DNA of 64,000 bases from Endomychus coccineus (taxonomy: Eukaryota; Arthropoda; Insecta; Coleoptera; Endomychidae): contig OY294067.1 in NCBI GenBank assembly GCA_958510875.1, positions 151,416,962-151,480,961 of the forward strand. Direction: 5' to 3'. Of the stretch, positions 54,686 through 64,000 are shown one piece after another. Position 1 is the stretch's first letter, and each line of letters opens with the position of its first letter. The notes beneath the pieces were generated by a model. It had not been told where the DNA came from. It saw nothing but the letters and a program-made list of their open reading frames with translations, and searched no databases. The position numbers and the translations under genes are program-made.

Positions 54686-55737
54686 ATGTGGGAAGATAAA
54701 ATTCCTCGCAGGAGTTCAAGGAACAATATTGGTGTACCTCCTGCGAGACTTGTATTTGGGACAGAAAAGGAAGTTCAATCTGTTGGAAAACAACCAGAAA
54801 TAGTTGATGTGGAAGTTAGACCGATTCAGAATACAGAAAAAGCAGAAATGATGTATAAAAGACAGTCTGTAAAATCGAGTACTACGGCGAACAGATCGAT
54901 TAAAAAGAAAGAAATTGAAGCAAAGAAAAGGAAAATTGAGCTACGAATGCCTCAGTTACAGATGGAAGAATTAGAATAACAGTCAATTAATGAATCGATC
55001 AGTATAAATTCAAAAGAGCAGAATGATAATTCAAGTGAAAATTATCATCTCAGTGATGAAAGAAAATATATTCAAATAAAGAATTGGGTAGATCGCGCTG
55101 TTACAAATGATGGATTTCCAGATACTCCTAAGAATATGAATCAGATTTGTGAAAATATAAGTGAAAGACAGATAATTGGCCATAATAGTTGTATAGAAAC
55201 TAGCTTTCCTGAAGTTTTAGTTGACTGCATGAAAAATTTGAATTTGAAGTTGCAAGACTTCTATGGTAACGTTGGTGATTTTCCAGTTTGGTTGAATGAA
55301 TATGAATGCACCACTTCAGAAAAATTTATCTCAAATTCTGAGAACTTTTCACGTCTCCAAACGTGTTTGAAAGGAAGAGCTAGAGACGTGGTTAACGATT
55401 TGTTTTGTAGCCCGAAAAATGTTCCATCAATTATTGACACGTTGAAAATGTATTTCGCAAGAGAAGACTAGCTCATTATGAATCAAATAGAAAAGCAAAG
55501 AAATATCCGTATTTGAGAGAAGATTCCATGGAAAGTTTCACTCAATTTTCCATTATAGTCTCAAATATGGTTGTTTCGATGAAGAATATGAACTGTCAGA
55601 GGTATTTGGATAATACAGAACTCTTGAACCAATTAGAAGGAAAACTTCCCAGACATACTAAAAGAATGTGGGCTGAAGTGAAAACTAAAATACTAAAAAG
55701 TAATTCTTCAGTCAATCTAGAACATTTTTGCGAGTGA
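54686..55737 (+). pseudogene. BEL/Pao 1 gag
   Basis: Starts MWEDKIPRRSSRNNIG and continues with a Lys/Glu-rich coiled-coil segment (KKKEIEAKKRKIELRM). The gag core follows: LKLQDFYGNVGDFPVWLNEY and FSRLQTCLKGRARDVV, then FSIIVSNMVVSMKNM and LLNQLEGKLPRHTKRMW. Stops at about 54977, 55470 and 55736 divide it. The core matches the equivalent region of BEL/Pao 2 in order. Confidence 0.88.
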
Positions 55738-55919
55738 CTGAAATCTGAAGTACTCGTTTTGATGTCAGTGAATGTACCTATGCCACATACAAATCAAAGG
55801 AGAAATGTTCCATACACAGAAAGAATGGAACTTATAAACATTGTCGATTCTTGCGCCCGTGTTGACACTTGTATTTTATGTGCTGAAAAAATCATAAGGT
55901 TTCGGGATGCAAGAAATTT

Positions 55920-56207
55920 TTGAACATGAACGTTCCCGAAAGAAGACGTTTAGTTGAAGAAAATAAAATGTGTTACAAATGTCTGAGAGTTGGACATTCC
56001 GCTAAAAAATGTTATTATAAAATTTTTTGCAATATTGGAATATGCCGTGGAAAACATAATCGACTTCTTCATCAAGAAAGGAGACAGGAAAGAAAAGATA
56101 TAATCGAGGAAGGGGAAATAGAGAATCAAATATCCTGTTTCATTGGTAATAAAGCATCATCATTACTGAACATCGCAAATGTAAGAGTTTATGGTATAAA
56201 TGGTTAG
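55920..56207 (+). pseudogene. BEL/Pao 1 nucleocapsid zinc knuckles
   Basis: CYKCLRVGHSAKKC is a C-x2-C-x4-H-x4-C knuckle, followed by CNIGICRGKHNRLLHQE, the second knuckle with the H-x-x-LLH motif. Precedes protease in the normal order. A stop at 56206 separates the frames. Confidence 0.9.
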
Positions 56208-57570
56208 ATAGAATTATTTGCGTTATTGGATGAGGGATCTACAATCACTCTGACAGATTCCGATATTTCAGAGCGAATGGAATTAGCAGGTCAAACAATG
56301 CCAATATGTTTACAATGGGCAAATGAAATTTCCCAAGTGGAAAGGAGTTCCAAACTTGTTAACTCCAAGATATCTCAAGCAGAGATGATAAAAAAAATTT
56401 ACAATATTAGAAATGCCAGAACTATCAAGAATTTAGCTCTTCCAACTCAAAGTCTTGATGTTGATTATTTATGTGAAAAATATCACTATCTGGACAGAAG
56501 AACTCTAGAAATGGTGAAAAGTGCCAAACCGAAAATTCTACTTGGACAGGATAATGCTTTTCTTCTCTATCCACAAAAAGTGATTCACCCCGTCTATGAC
56601 CAACCTGCATTTAGTTTGACACGACTTGGATGGATAGTACATGGTCCATATTTGAAAAAATATATGGAATTTTACGTTAATCTATACAGACATGATGAGG
56701 ATTATCTGAAACAAATCATTGAAGACAATTTCAAAATTGAAAATGGGTACAAGACATCTAAATTAGCATATTCTAAAGATGATCAGAGCTTTAAGAATAT
56801 TCGAAGATACCATCACAAAAACAGAAGATCGTTTCGAGATTGGACTCCCGTGGAAAAAAGAAGAATTTGTTTTACCAGAGAGCAAAATAGCAGCTTTTAA
56901 TAGATTGAGATGTATGGAGAAGAAGATGGATAATGATGAAGAATTCGCGAAAGAATACTGTAAGAAAATAGATGATTACCTTGCAAAGAACTACGCAGAA
57001 AAAATATCAACCGAAAATGCCAATGATAATGGGCGAGTATGGTATTTGCCACACTTCGGAGTGAGAAACGCAAATAAACCCGAAAAATTCAGGCTTGTGT
57101 TCGATGCCGCTGCCAAAATATCTGGAGTAAGTTTGAATGATTATCTTCTGACAGGTCCCGATTTTTATCCATTACTGAATGCAATTTTATGTAGATTTCG
57201 CGAATATCGATATGCGTTTTGTGGAGATATACGGGAGATGTTTCACCAGGTGTTGATTCGGAAGGAAGATAGGGTTTGTCAAAGATTTCTATTTAGAGGC
57301 ATGCACAGAAAAAAGATCCAGATATTTATGAGATGCCAGCGATGATATTCGGGTCCGTATGCTCACCATCCATCGCTCAATATGTGAAAAATTTTAACGC
57401 CAATCTTTTCGAAATAAAATACCAATCTTTTCGAAATAAAATACCCAGGTATTACTCGTATAATGTGCGACCAACACTACGTGGATGACTATCTCGATTG
57501 CAAGAATACACTTCAAGAATCTGTTGATGCGATAAAATCAGTCATAGCCCACAAGGAGCAGGATTTGACA
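56208..57570 (+). pseudogene. BEL/Pao 1 protease and reverse transcriptase
   Basis: The protease site is ALLDEGSTITL, followed by PICLQWANE and PKILLGQDNAFLLY, LTRLGWIVHGP. Reverse transcriptase shows VWYLPHFGV, FRLVFDAAAKISGVSLNDYL, YAFCGDIREMFHQVLI and the catalytic YVDDYLDC at about 57474. A 22-bp tandem duplication (57401-57422 and 57423-57444) adds a frameshift just before the catalytic box. Stops and frame changes lie at 56900, 57345 and 57570. Confidence 0.9.
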
Positions 57571-58430
57571 TGGTGAATTGGTTGAGTAATTCAAATGACA
57601 TATTGGATTCCATTCCAGAGTCATCGTGCTGTGAGAAAATCACTAAGCCTGGACACTAAAAATTTCGAGAGATTTTTGGGACTATTTTGGAACGTTGAAA
57701 ATGATACTTTTGTATTTCAAACTAAATTCACGAAGATTCCTTCGGAATTGATGAATAATGAAAAAACACCAACGAGAAGAGAATTACTCCGAATTATCAT
57801 GACGATTTTTGATCCGATTGGTTTTTTATCACCCCTAATTATAAAAGGAAGACTTATATTACAAGATTGTTGGAAGAATTGTATAGGATGGGAAGAAGAA
57901 ACTACTGAGGACATTCTAAAAAACTGGAGAAGGTGGTGTCAAAGCCTTGGTAGTATAGAAACCTTCCAAATACCAAGACAATATTTTCCAAAGGAAAAAG
58001 CTGTTAAAGAGGTAGGTACAGCTACATGTGTTTTGCGATGGGAGTGATCAAGCGTTTTCTGCAGTGGCCTATTATCGTTTGCAATCAAAGAGCAACGAAA
58101 TAAAAATATCGCTTGTTTCCTCCATATGTAAAATTGGCCAGATGAACAAGAAATTGACTGTGCCCCGGATGGAACTGCAAGGTGCTGTTATGGCAGCCAG
58201 GTTGTCAAATTTCATTAGAAACGAGGCGAATTACAATATATCTGATGTTTTCTGGTGGACTGACTCAAAAGTTGTTTTGAGTTGGCTGAGATCGAATTCA
58301 TGTAGACTTAAAATATTTGAGGCTCATAGAGTTGGAGAAATTCTGGAGATAACAGAATTATCAAAGTGGAAATGGGTACCATCAGATTTGAATGTTGCTA
58401 ACTTAGCTACAAAACAGAAAAATTAACTTG
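57571..58430 (+). pseudogene. BEL/Pao 1 RNase H region
   Basis: LGLFWNVENDTFVF and REILRIIMTIFDPIGFLSPL-type sequence leads to FCDGSDQAFSAVAYYR, TVPRMELQGAVMAARLSNFI and FWWTDSKVVLSWL. These are the RNase H catalytic blocks of BEL/Pao pol (C-D-G/A-S, E-L-x-A, T-D-S). A one-base frame overlap at about 58030 and a stop at 58424 break the frame. Confidence 0.88.
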
Positions 58431-58722
58431 ATTTTTCCAGTGATTCTTTTTGGATACAAGGTCCCGAGTTTTTGAAGCAGTCGGAAGAATTTTGGCTTAT
58501 AGAAAATAAAGGAGAAGAAAATATTGGTGAGTTGGAGAGAGAACAAGTTAATCTGATCAAAGAAAGTAAGGATTTTTTCCCAGATGTCCAAAGATTTTCT
58601 AAATGGCTCAAACAGATGAGAAGTACAGCATGAATGTTGAGATTTATATCAAATCTGAAAAGAAATGTACCTAAGCTGACAGGGGAGCTAATAGTGGGAG
58701 AGATATTTGAAGCGGAGATTAT

Positions 58723-59727
58723 ATGGTGGAAATAATGAATTTGAAAAGAGGACAGAAAATAGAAGGAAATTCTAAAATACATCAACTTTCGCCGTTTTTA
58801 GATGAAAATGATATTTTGAGAATGGATAGCCGAATTAAATATGCGAATGTTGATCATGATGTCAAATTCACCATCATTTTACCTTCTGGAAAAAACGAAA
58901 GATTTGTCAAAATGCTTGTACAACATCATCCTGAAATGGTAAGACACATTGGACAAGAAACCGTACTGAATAACCTGAAACAGAAGTTTTGGATCTTGAA
59001 AATGAGACAAACTGTGAAAATGGAAATTCGTAATTGTCAATTCTGCACAGTTCACAAGGCCAAAGTAATACAACCTGAAATGTCTCCGTTACCAGAGTGT
59101 CGTCTGAAAGCCTTTTGTAGACCTTTCACCTACTGTGGTCTTGATTATTTCAGTCCTCTCACAGTAAAGGTCAAGAGGAGTGTAGAACAAAGATATGGTG
59201 CTCTGTTTACATGTTTCAATACGAGATCAATACATATCGAAGTGGCTAATTCCTTGAATACAGACTCAGCGTTGATGGCAATAAGAAGATTCATTGCAAG
59301 ATGAGGACAACCAATTGAACTTCATTCTGACAACGGAACCAACTTTGTAGGAGCTGAGAACGGAATGAAAAAATATATAGAGGAATTGGATCAGAACAAA
59401 ATTGTAGCGGAACTTGGTCTAAAGAAAATCAAATGGATATTCAATACACCCGCAGCCCCGCATACCGGAGGAGTTTGGGAAAGAATGGTTAAGTCCATAA
59501 AACAAGTATTGTACAAGATGTTGGAGGAACAAAATCCGAAGGAGGAAATTCTAACAACCTTCCTACTAGAAGCAGAAAGCATCGTGAACTCTAGGCCCAT
59601 AACTTACGTGTCGTGTGATAAGGATGATATAGAAGCTTTAACTCCTATGCACTTTCTCATTGGTTCGGCCAATGTTGAAAATGCGCCAAGTGCTTTCACT
59701 GCATTGGACGTATTCTGCAGAAGATAA
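58723..59727 (+). pseudogene. BEL/Pao 1 integrase
   Basis: The zinc region is HHPEMVRHIGQETVLNNL...NCQFCTVHKAK. The core has YCGLDYFSPLTV (first Asp), HSDNGTNFVGA (second Asp) and HTGGVWERMVKSIKQ (third acid, Glu), so all three catalytic acids are retained. A single TGA at 59302-59304 interrupts the two halves. The C-terminal ESIVNSRPITYVS and LTPMHFLIG match the family. Confidence 0.92.
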
Positions 59728-59745
59728 TGGAAAGTTGCACAAATT

Positions 59746-60024
59746 ATGACAGAAGATTTCTGGAAAAAGTGGATATCGCTCTATCTTCCATCATTGCAGA
59801 AGAGGCAAAAATGGCAAGACAAAAGTCGACTTTTGAGTGTTGGGGACGTTGTCGCTATACCTGACCCTAACATACGGAGCAGATGGAAAATGTGCAGAAT
59901 ATCCAAAACTTTCCCAAGCAGAGATGGACAAATTCGAAGCGTCGAGTTGAAAACATCGAGCTCTATTTTAATTCGACCGGTGAATTCCTTACTTCGGCTG
60001 GAGGTTGGAGAATGTGAAGATTAG
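59746..60024 (+). pseudogene. BEL/Pao 1 integrase C-terminal domain
   Basis: FWKKWISLYLPSLQKRQKW, LSVGDVVAIPD, RSRWKMCRISKTFPSRDG and VELKTSSSILIRPVNSLLRL: the beta-barrel (DUF5641-type) end of BEL/Pao integrase. It runs into the 3' LTR. Confidence 0.9.
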
Positions 60025-60190
60025 TTTAGTTCACTTTGAATTTAAATAGAAAGATAATGTGGTTATGTCAAGTTTGACAGTTTAAAAGAAAAAGGAATAA
60101 AGTCAAGTACAATAAAAAGTTCTCGTTTATTTCTAAAAAATAAGCTATTAATCTTGAAACTCCACTTCGTGATAAGTGTGGAGTTTTACA
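60015..60190 (+). repeat. 3' LTR of BEL/Pao 1
   Basis: An uninterrupted 176-bp LTR with AATAAA at 60096-60101. It defines the pre-SINE structure of the 5' LTR. Followed directly by target duplication ACATC. Confidence 0.95.
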
Positions 60191-61100
60191 ACATCGATGC
60201 AAGCTGCACTCGTAACATTAACGTCCGAAGTCGCAAATTTGAAATCAACATCAACAGCCAAGCCTGAACCAAAGAAAAGTTACCAGAGTGCAAATATCCC
60301 GATTTTAACAATAACACAGGTAGTCAGAAAACCTTTATCATTTAATTTTACTAATTTTGATCCGAATAAAATTATACTGCTCATGAGTGGATTACCGAAA
60401 TAAATACTGTAAGAAATAAATATAAAATCGAGGATTGCCTTGCAATTTTGAAAGCGGGTGATGCTCTTCATGGTGAAAGTCGTCGATTTTATGACGGATG
60501 GGCTCCATTACAGCGTACATGGTCGGCATTTGAAGATGATTTTTTATCAGCTTTTCCTGATTATGAATCTTGAGGAACTAAATTCAAAAAGGCGTATGAA
60601 ATAAAATGTTCACAATTCGAAACATTTAGTGAATACGCACGCGTTAAAATTCGGGATTTGTATCGATTTCACTCAGATTTACCTTGGGAAAAAGTAATAT
60701 CAATTGTAGTAGATGGTATTTCGAATTCTTCTGTGCAGGAATACATTCGTACACAAAACCCAACAAATTTGTCTGAATTAATGATTGTATTGAGACGATA
60801 TGAATCAATTAAATACAGAGCAAAAGAAGTTGATCAGGTGGATTATTCGTTAAACCGAATTAAACGACGCCGAACAGAAATTCATTTTACAGGCAAATGT
60901 TTCAAATGTGGAAAGACGGGACATAAAAAAGAGGACTGTCGAACATCTAGAATCGAATCTGAAGATACTAGAGCGAGTGCTAAAGTAAATGTTGATAATA
61001 AAAGGAATATTAATCAATGCCACTTTTGTAAAAGATTAGGGCATGATGAAGGTCAATGTTGGAAAAAGCATGGGAAACCAAAAGTTTTAAGAGTCAATAT
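60191..61100 (+). pseudogene. Gypsy 3 gag (continued) with zinc knuckles
   Basis: The gag core reads LAILKAGDALHGESRRFYDG, LQRTWSAFEDDFLSAFPDY, FETFSEYARVKIRDLYRFHS and SELMIVLRRYESIKYRA (retrotransposon gag), with one TGA near 60572. Two knuckles follow: CFKCGKTGHKKEDC at about 60898 and CHFCKRLGHDEGQCW at about 61018. The beginning of the gene lies before the BEL/Pao insertion (53946-54156). Confidence 0.88.
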
Positions 61101-61620
61101 CAGACGATGTGACATAATGCCTGAAGCTATTATTCCTTATGGCAATAATATTCAATCTTTTTCGTATTTGGTTGATAGTGGTGCCGATATGTCTATTATT
61201 CATGAACATGTTGTATTTCAAGTAAACGGTAACATAATAAAAAAAGAAGTAATACTATCTGGTTTTGGTAGTAATGTTGTATCAACAATAAGAACTTGTA
61301 CTTTGTTAGTGACGCTCAGGGAAGTAACGGTTGAAATAGATTTTATAGTCGTACCAAATTCGACTATACCCGAAGTTGACGCATTAATCGGATGGGATGT
61401 CATTTGCCGCCCTAGTCTTAAAATTTTTCGAAGAGATCATGGTATTGTTTTATGCTTAAATAATATCAAAACGATTTTACGTCCAAGTTCAAAATTAGAC
61501 GTGTCAGGATTGGGCGAGCGTCAAAATGATATTTTAAATACAATTTTAGAAAAAGTACCTACGTACTGCTCCATTTCCGGTTGTCACCACTGGAAAATTG
61601 GAAATAAAACTTACCGATGA
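61101..61620 (+). pseudogene. Gypsy 3 protease
   Basis: SFSYLVDSGADMSIIHEHVV carries the D-S-G-A active site, followed by the flap region and EVDALIGWDVICRPSLKI (second conserved strand, A-LIG-x-D). Continuous with the zinc knuckles in one frame (60658-61620). The frame shifts before reverse transcriptase. Confidence 0.88.
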
Positions 61621-62130
61621 TATTCCTGTTGCTTTTCGGCCTGGGCGATTAGCATATTCAGAACGTATTCAAGTTAAACAAATAATAGGTGATTTGCTTA
61701 AAGAAGGTATAATTAGAGAAAGTTCTTCTCCATATGCAAGTCCGATTGTATTAGTTCAAAAGAGAAACGGTTCTTTGAGATTATGTTGCGATTATAGAAG
61801 TATAAATAAAAAGACAATAAAATATAGATTTCCTTTACCGAACATACATGATCAGTTAGACGCTTTGGGCCAAGCTAAATATTTCACGACTTTGGATATG
61901 AGAGCTGGTTTCCACCAATTAGAAGTTGAAGAAATTTCAAGAAAATATACTGCTTTCATTACACCCGATGGCCATTTTGAATCTAACCGCATAGCACATA
62001 GCACAAGTTTATCTAGACGATATAATGGTAGCATCCAAAACTATTGAAGAAGGTCTAAATAATTTAGAAAAAGTTTTAAATGCATTACTGAGTGCAGGAT
62101 TTGCATTAAATTGGGAAAAATGTGTATTTT
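61598..62130 (+). pseudogene. Gypsy 3 reverse transcriptase
   Basis: GIIRESSSPYASPIVLVQKR, LRLCCDYRSINKKTIKYRFP, YFTTLDMRAGFHQLEV and TAFITPDGHFE are present. The next block is deleted and the catalytic box QVYLDDIMVAS is found out of frame at about 62000-62035, followed by VLNALLSAGFALNWEKC. The missing segment is the conserved stretch between the finger/palm motif and Y-L-DD. Confidence 0.88.
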
Positions 62131-62132
62131 TT

Positions 62133-62366
62133 GCTACTGAAACAGAGTATTTGGGAACAATAGTGGGCTACGGCGTGGTTAAACCCAGTAATAAAAAAAT
62201 TGAAGCATTAACCAAGACACCAGCACCAAAAGATGTGAAAGGTGTGAGGCTACTGAAACAGAGTATTTGGGAACAATAGTGGGCAACGGCGTGATTAAAC
62301 GCAGTAATAAAAAAAATTGAAGCATTAACCAAGACACCAGCACCAAAAGATGTGAAGGGTGTGAGG
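62133..62366 (+). repeat. 116-117 bp tandem duplication in Gypsy 3 pol
   Basis: GCTACTGAAACAGAGTATTT starts at 62133 and again at 62249. The copies differ by a few bases and one extra A. It duplicates the segment ending in the GVRQFLGL block of the connection domain and destroys the frame. Confidence 0.88.
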
Positions 62367-62720
62367 CAGTTTTTGGGTTTAGCGGGATATTTTAGGAAAT
62401 TTATAAAAGGTTTTTCATTGTTAACCGTTCCGATTAAACAGTTATTAAAAAAAGATGCCGTGTTTAAGTGGACAGATGTATAAGAACAAATTAGACAAGA
62501 AATTATCAAGAAACTAACAACTCAACCAGTTTTAAAAATTTTTGACTTGAACTTACCCACTGGGATTCATACCGATGCGAGTTCTTTGGGTATAGCAGCA
62601 GCTTAAATGCAGATAAAAAACGGAAAAAGTTACCCCGTGGCTTATTATAGTAGAAGATGTAACGTGTAAATTCCACTTAACGGCTTAGAAATGGCCGCTG
62701 TAGTACAATCGGTTAACTCC
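62260..62720 (+). pseudogene. Gypsy 3 connection and RNase H fragment
   Basis: KGVRQFLGLAGYFRKFIKGF, then LKKDAVFKWTD, PVLKIFDLNLPTGIHTDASS and YPVAYYSRRCN, LNGLEMAAVVQSV. The RNase H acids in HTDAS and LEMAA are present. The sequence ends abruptly at 62720, where an LTR begins, so integrase of Gypsy 3 is outside or lost. Confidence 0.85.
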
Positions 62721-63818
62721 TGTGACGTCAGCTATGCTAGACCGTATATTCTAAGGGTCATGGTTGTTAGGTGTCAGATCCGTAGTTGCCGCTTCTATTT
62801 CGAGGTTGTTCTGTGAGACAACGGGACGCCGGAAAGGAAGAGAAAATGACATTACTTCTGGTCGAATCGTTCAAGTGAGAAGTGCATTGCTAGGTTATTT
62901 TCAACAGGGAGGTGATACCAAGCTTGTGTTTGGAACCAAATTCTGGGAATATTCTTCCGTTGAAAACAAAGACATCAATTACTAATTTGGATTGGAATAA
63001 TTGGGATTAATTGAGTAATTAATGTACCTTAGGGGATCAAAACTTAGTTTCAGCGTGTCTAGTTGTGAACGGAAGTAAAATTTGTCTTATTGGAAGGTAA
63101 ACCCTATCGTGATAGAGGTAAATATCTTTGCAATTCCATTTGATTTATTCACCGACTTCAGGAATTAATTTGCCTTCATAGGTGGTATCTGACAGAACAT
63201 AGGCTAGTCCTAATTTGTTCAACAATTGTTATGTATTTTGTTCATGTCTGTCTTCTGAGGACAATAGAACAATAGAGGTTTGAACATATCCTGATTTCAG
63301 GGTTCCTTTTTTTGTCTATGTTGTGGAAAATTCAACAAGAAGTGTATTGAGGGTGGTTTGAGTCTGCTGTGGAAAAGATTGCTTAGGAATCGCTGATTTA
63401 CTTGTGATGTACAATCGTGGAAAAGGTATTACAATTGTGGCAGGGACCCCTACATGAAGTAAAAGTATTAATCCATAACCAAGCAAGTACAACATCCAGC
63501 TCTCACCAGGTCAGGCCACCGATTTTGGTTTTATGTAACAATTTAAATAATCATTGAGTATTGTATATTGTGTGAATTCAACTGTTCACTTGTTTTAATG
63601 ATTTAAGTAATTAACTTCATCCATATTTTCAATTCATTCGCTTCATATCTATAATATAAGTTCTGTCATAAACTATATCAATATTAGTATTCAAAGTAAA
63701 TTTCAATCATTCTGGGTACAGATCTTTTATTTTTTTTCTTTCAGGGTAATTTGACCTGGGGACTTGAGTATTTGTATCCCCTAGTTTTATAGATAATTCA
63801 TTGGTTGGTTAAAATACT
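62721..63818 (+). repeat. Probable 1.1-kb 5' LTR of another LTR retrotransposon
   Basis: TGTGACGTCAGCTATGC begins exactly where Gypsy 3 RNase H is broken. About 1.1 kb later comes TGGCGCCCGAA (63820-63830), the complement of a tRNA-Lys 3' end used as primer by some Gypsy elements with long LTRs (Osvaldo/Woot type). No second LTR lies in the window to compare. Confidence 0.5.
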
Positions 63819-63819
63819 C

Positions 63820-63830
63820 TGGCGCCCGAA
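63820..63830 (+). promoter_or_regulatory. Putative primer-binding site (tRNA-Lys type)
   Basis: TGGCGCCCGAA matches the complement of tRNA-Lys ends. It directly follows the candidate LTR. The 170 bases to the window end would be the leader before gag; no coding is visible there. Confidence 0.5.
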
Positions 63831-64000
63831 TTCTTAACATCTAAAATTATAACTCACGACCGTCTTCACTGTAGCTGTCGGCAACCAAGTGATAAAATAG
63901 AGCTTTTAGTTTATCCTTAAGTAAGAGTAAATTGGAACCCTTACAAAGAACTAAAGAATGTGAATCAAATTACCATTCTTACGACTTAGAAACTCTTGCT

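Larger units (their letters stand above)
54157..60190 (+). mobile_element. BEL/Pao element 1, complete with both LTRs
   Basis: The LTRs at 54157-54648 (176 bp after removing the SINE and its duplication) and 60015-60190 (176 bp) start TGAAGATTAG and end TTACA. They differ by about three substitutions and two one-base indels. The 5-bp target duplication is ACATC (54152-54156 and 60191-60195). The primer-binding site TGGTCCTTC starts at 54651. The interior encodes gag, protease, reverse transcriptase, RNase H and integrase. LTR similarity suggests recent insertion, but the coding region has many stops, so it may have been mobilised in trans or contain reading errors. It sits inside gag of Gypsy 3. 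Confidence 0.95.

Overview
The window is eukaryotic nuclear DNA from an arthropod, almost certainly an insect. It is strongly AT-rich, has spliceosomal introns and a TATA/AATAAA transcription unit, and most of it is decayed transposable elements (Gypsy, Copia, BEL/Pao, non-LTR, P, PIF/Harbinger, Penelope-type ribozyme repeats, a tRNA-derived SINE). I cannot name the species; a beetle or other large-genome insect is only a guess.

I can support one host gene: kynurenine formamidase (arylformamidase), plus strand, four coding exons at 13900-14008, 14079-14180, 15108-15327 and 32889-33348 (296 codons plus stop). It has a TATA box at 13816 and a polyadenylation signal at 33903. Its third intron is 17.6 kb. 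That intron holds a minus-strand Copia element broken by a foldback element, a P-type element, hammerhead-ribozyme repeats and a very recent 3.6-3.9 kb tandem duplication.

Layout: 1-9.7 kb, repeats, P-type element 1, a non-LTR fragment, a MITE and a PIF/Harbinger relic. 9.7-13.7 kb, Gypsy relic 1. 13.8-33.9 kb, the formamidase gene. 34.7-36.0 kb, relic of a Polinton/adintovirus-like element (packaging ATPase plus a companion protein). 36.1-40.4 kb, non-LTR pieces and tandem repeats. 40.5-41.5 kb, an inverted-repeat element. 41.5-43.9 kb, BEL/Pao 2 (minus) with an insertion. 44.2-46.9 kb, pieces of an RNase H-bearing non-LTR element. 50.7-53.7 kb, Gypsy 2. 53.9-62.7 kb, Gypsy 3, split by BEL/Pao 1 (54157-60190, 5-bp target duplication), whose 5' LTR is itself split by a SINE. 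From 62721, the LTR of a further element runs toward the window end.

Nearly all transposon reading frames carry stops, frameshifts or deletions, so they are annotated as pseudogenes. The most unusual items are the hammerhead ribozymes (one at 16.4 kb, two within the 23.8-27.75 kb repeat region), the foldback element with ten sub-repeats, the P-type elements that keep a THAP exon, the recent intronic duplication, the Polinton-like relic, and an Asp-to-Glu change at the acid position of the formamidase triad.
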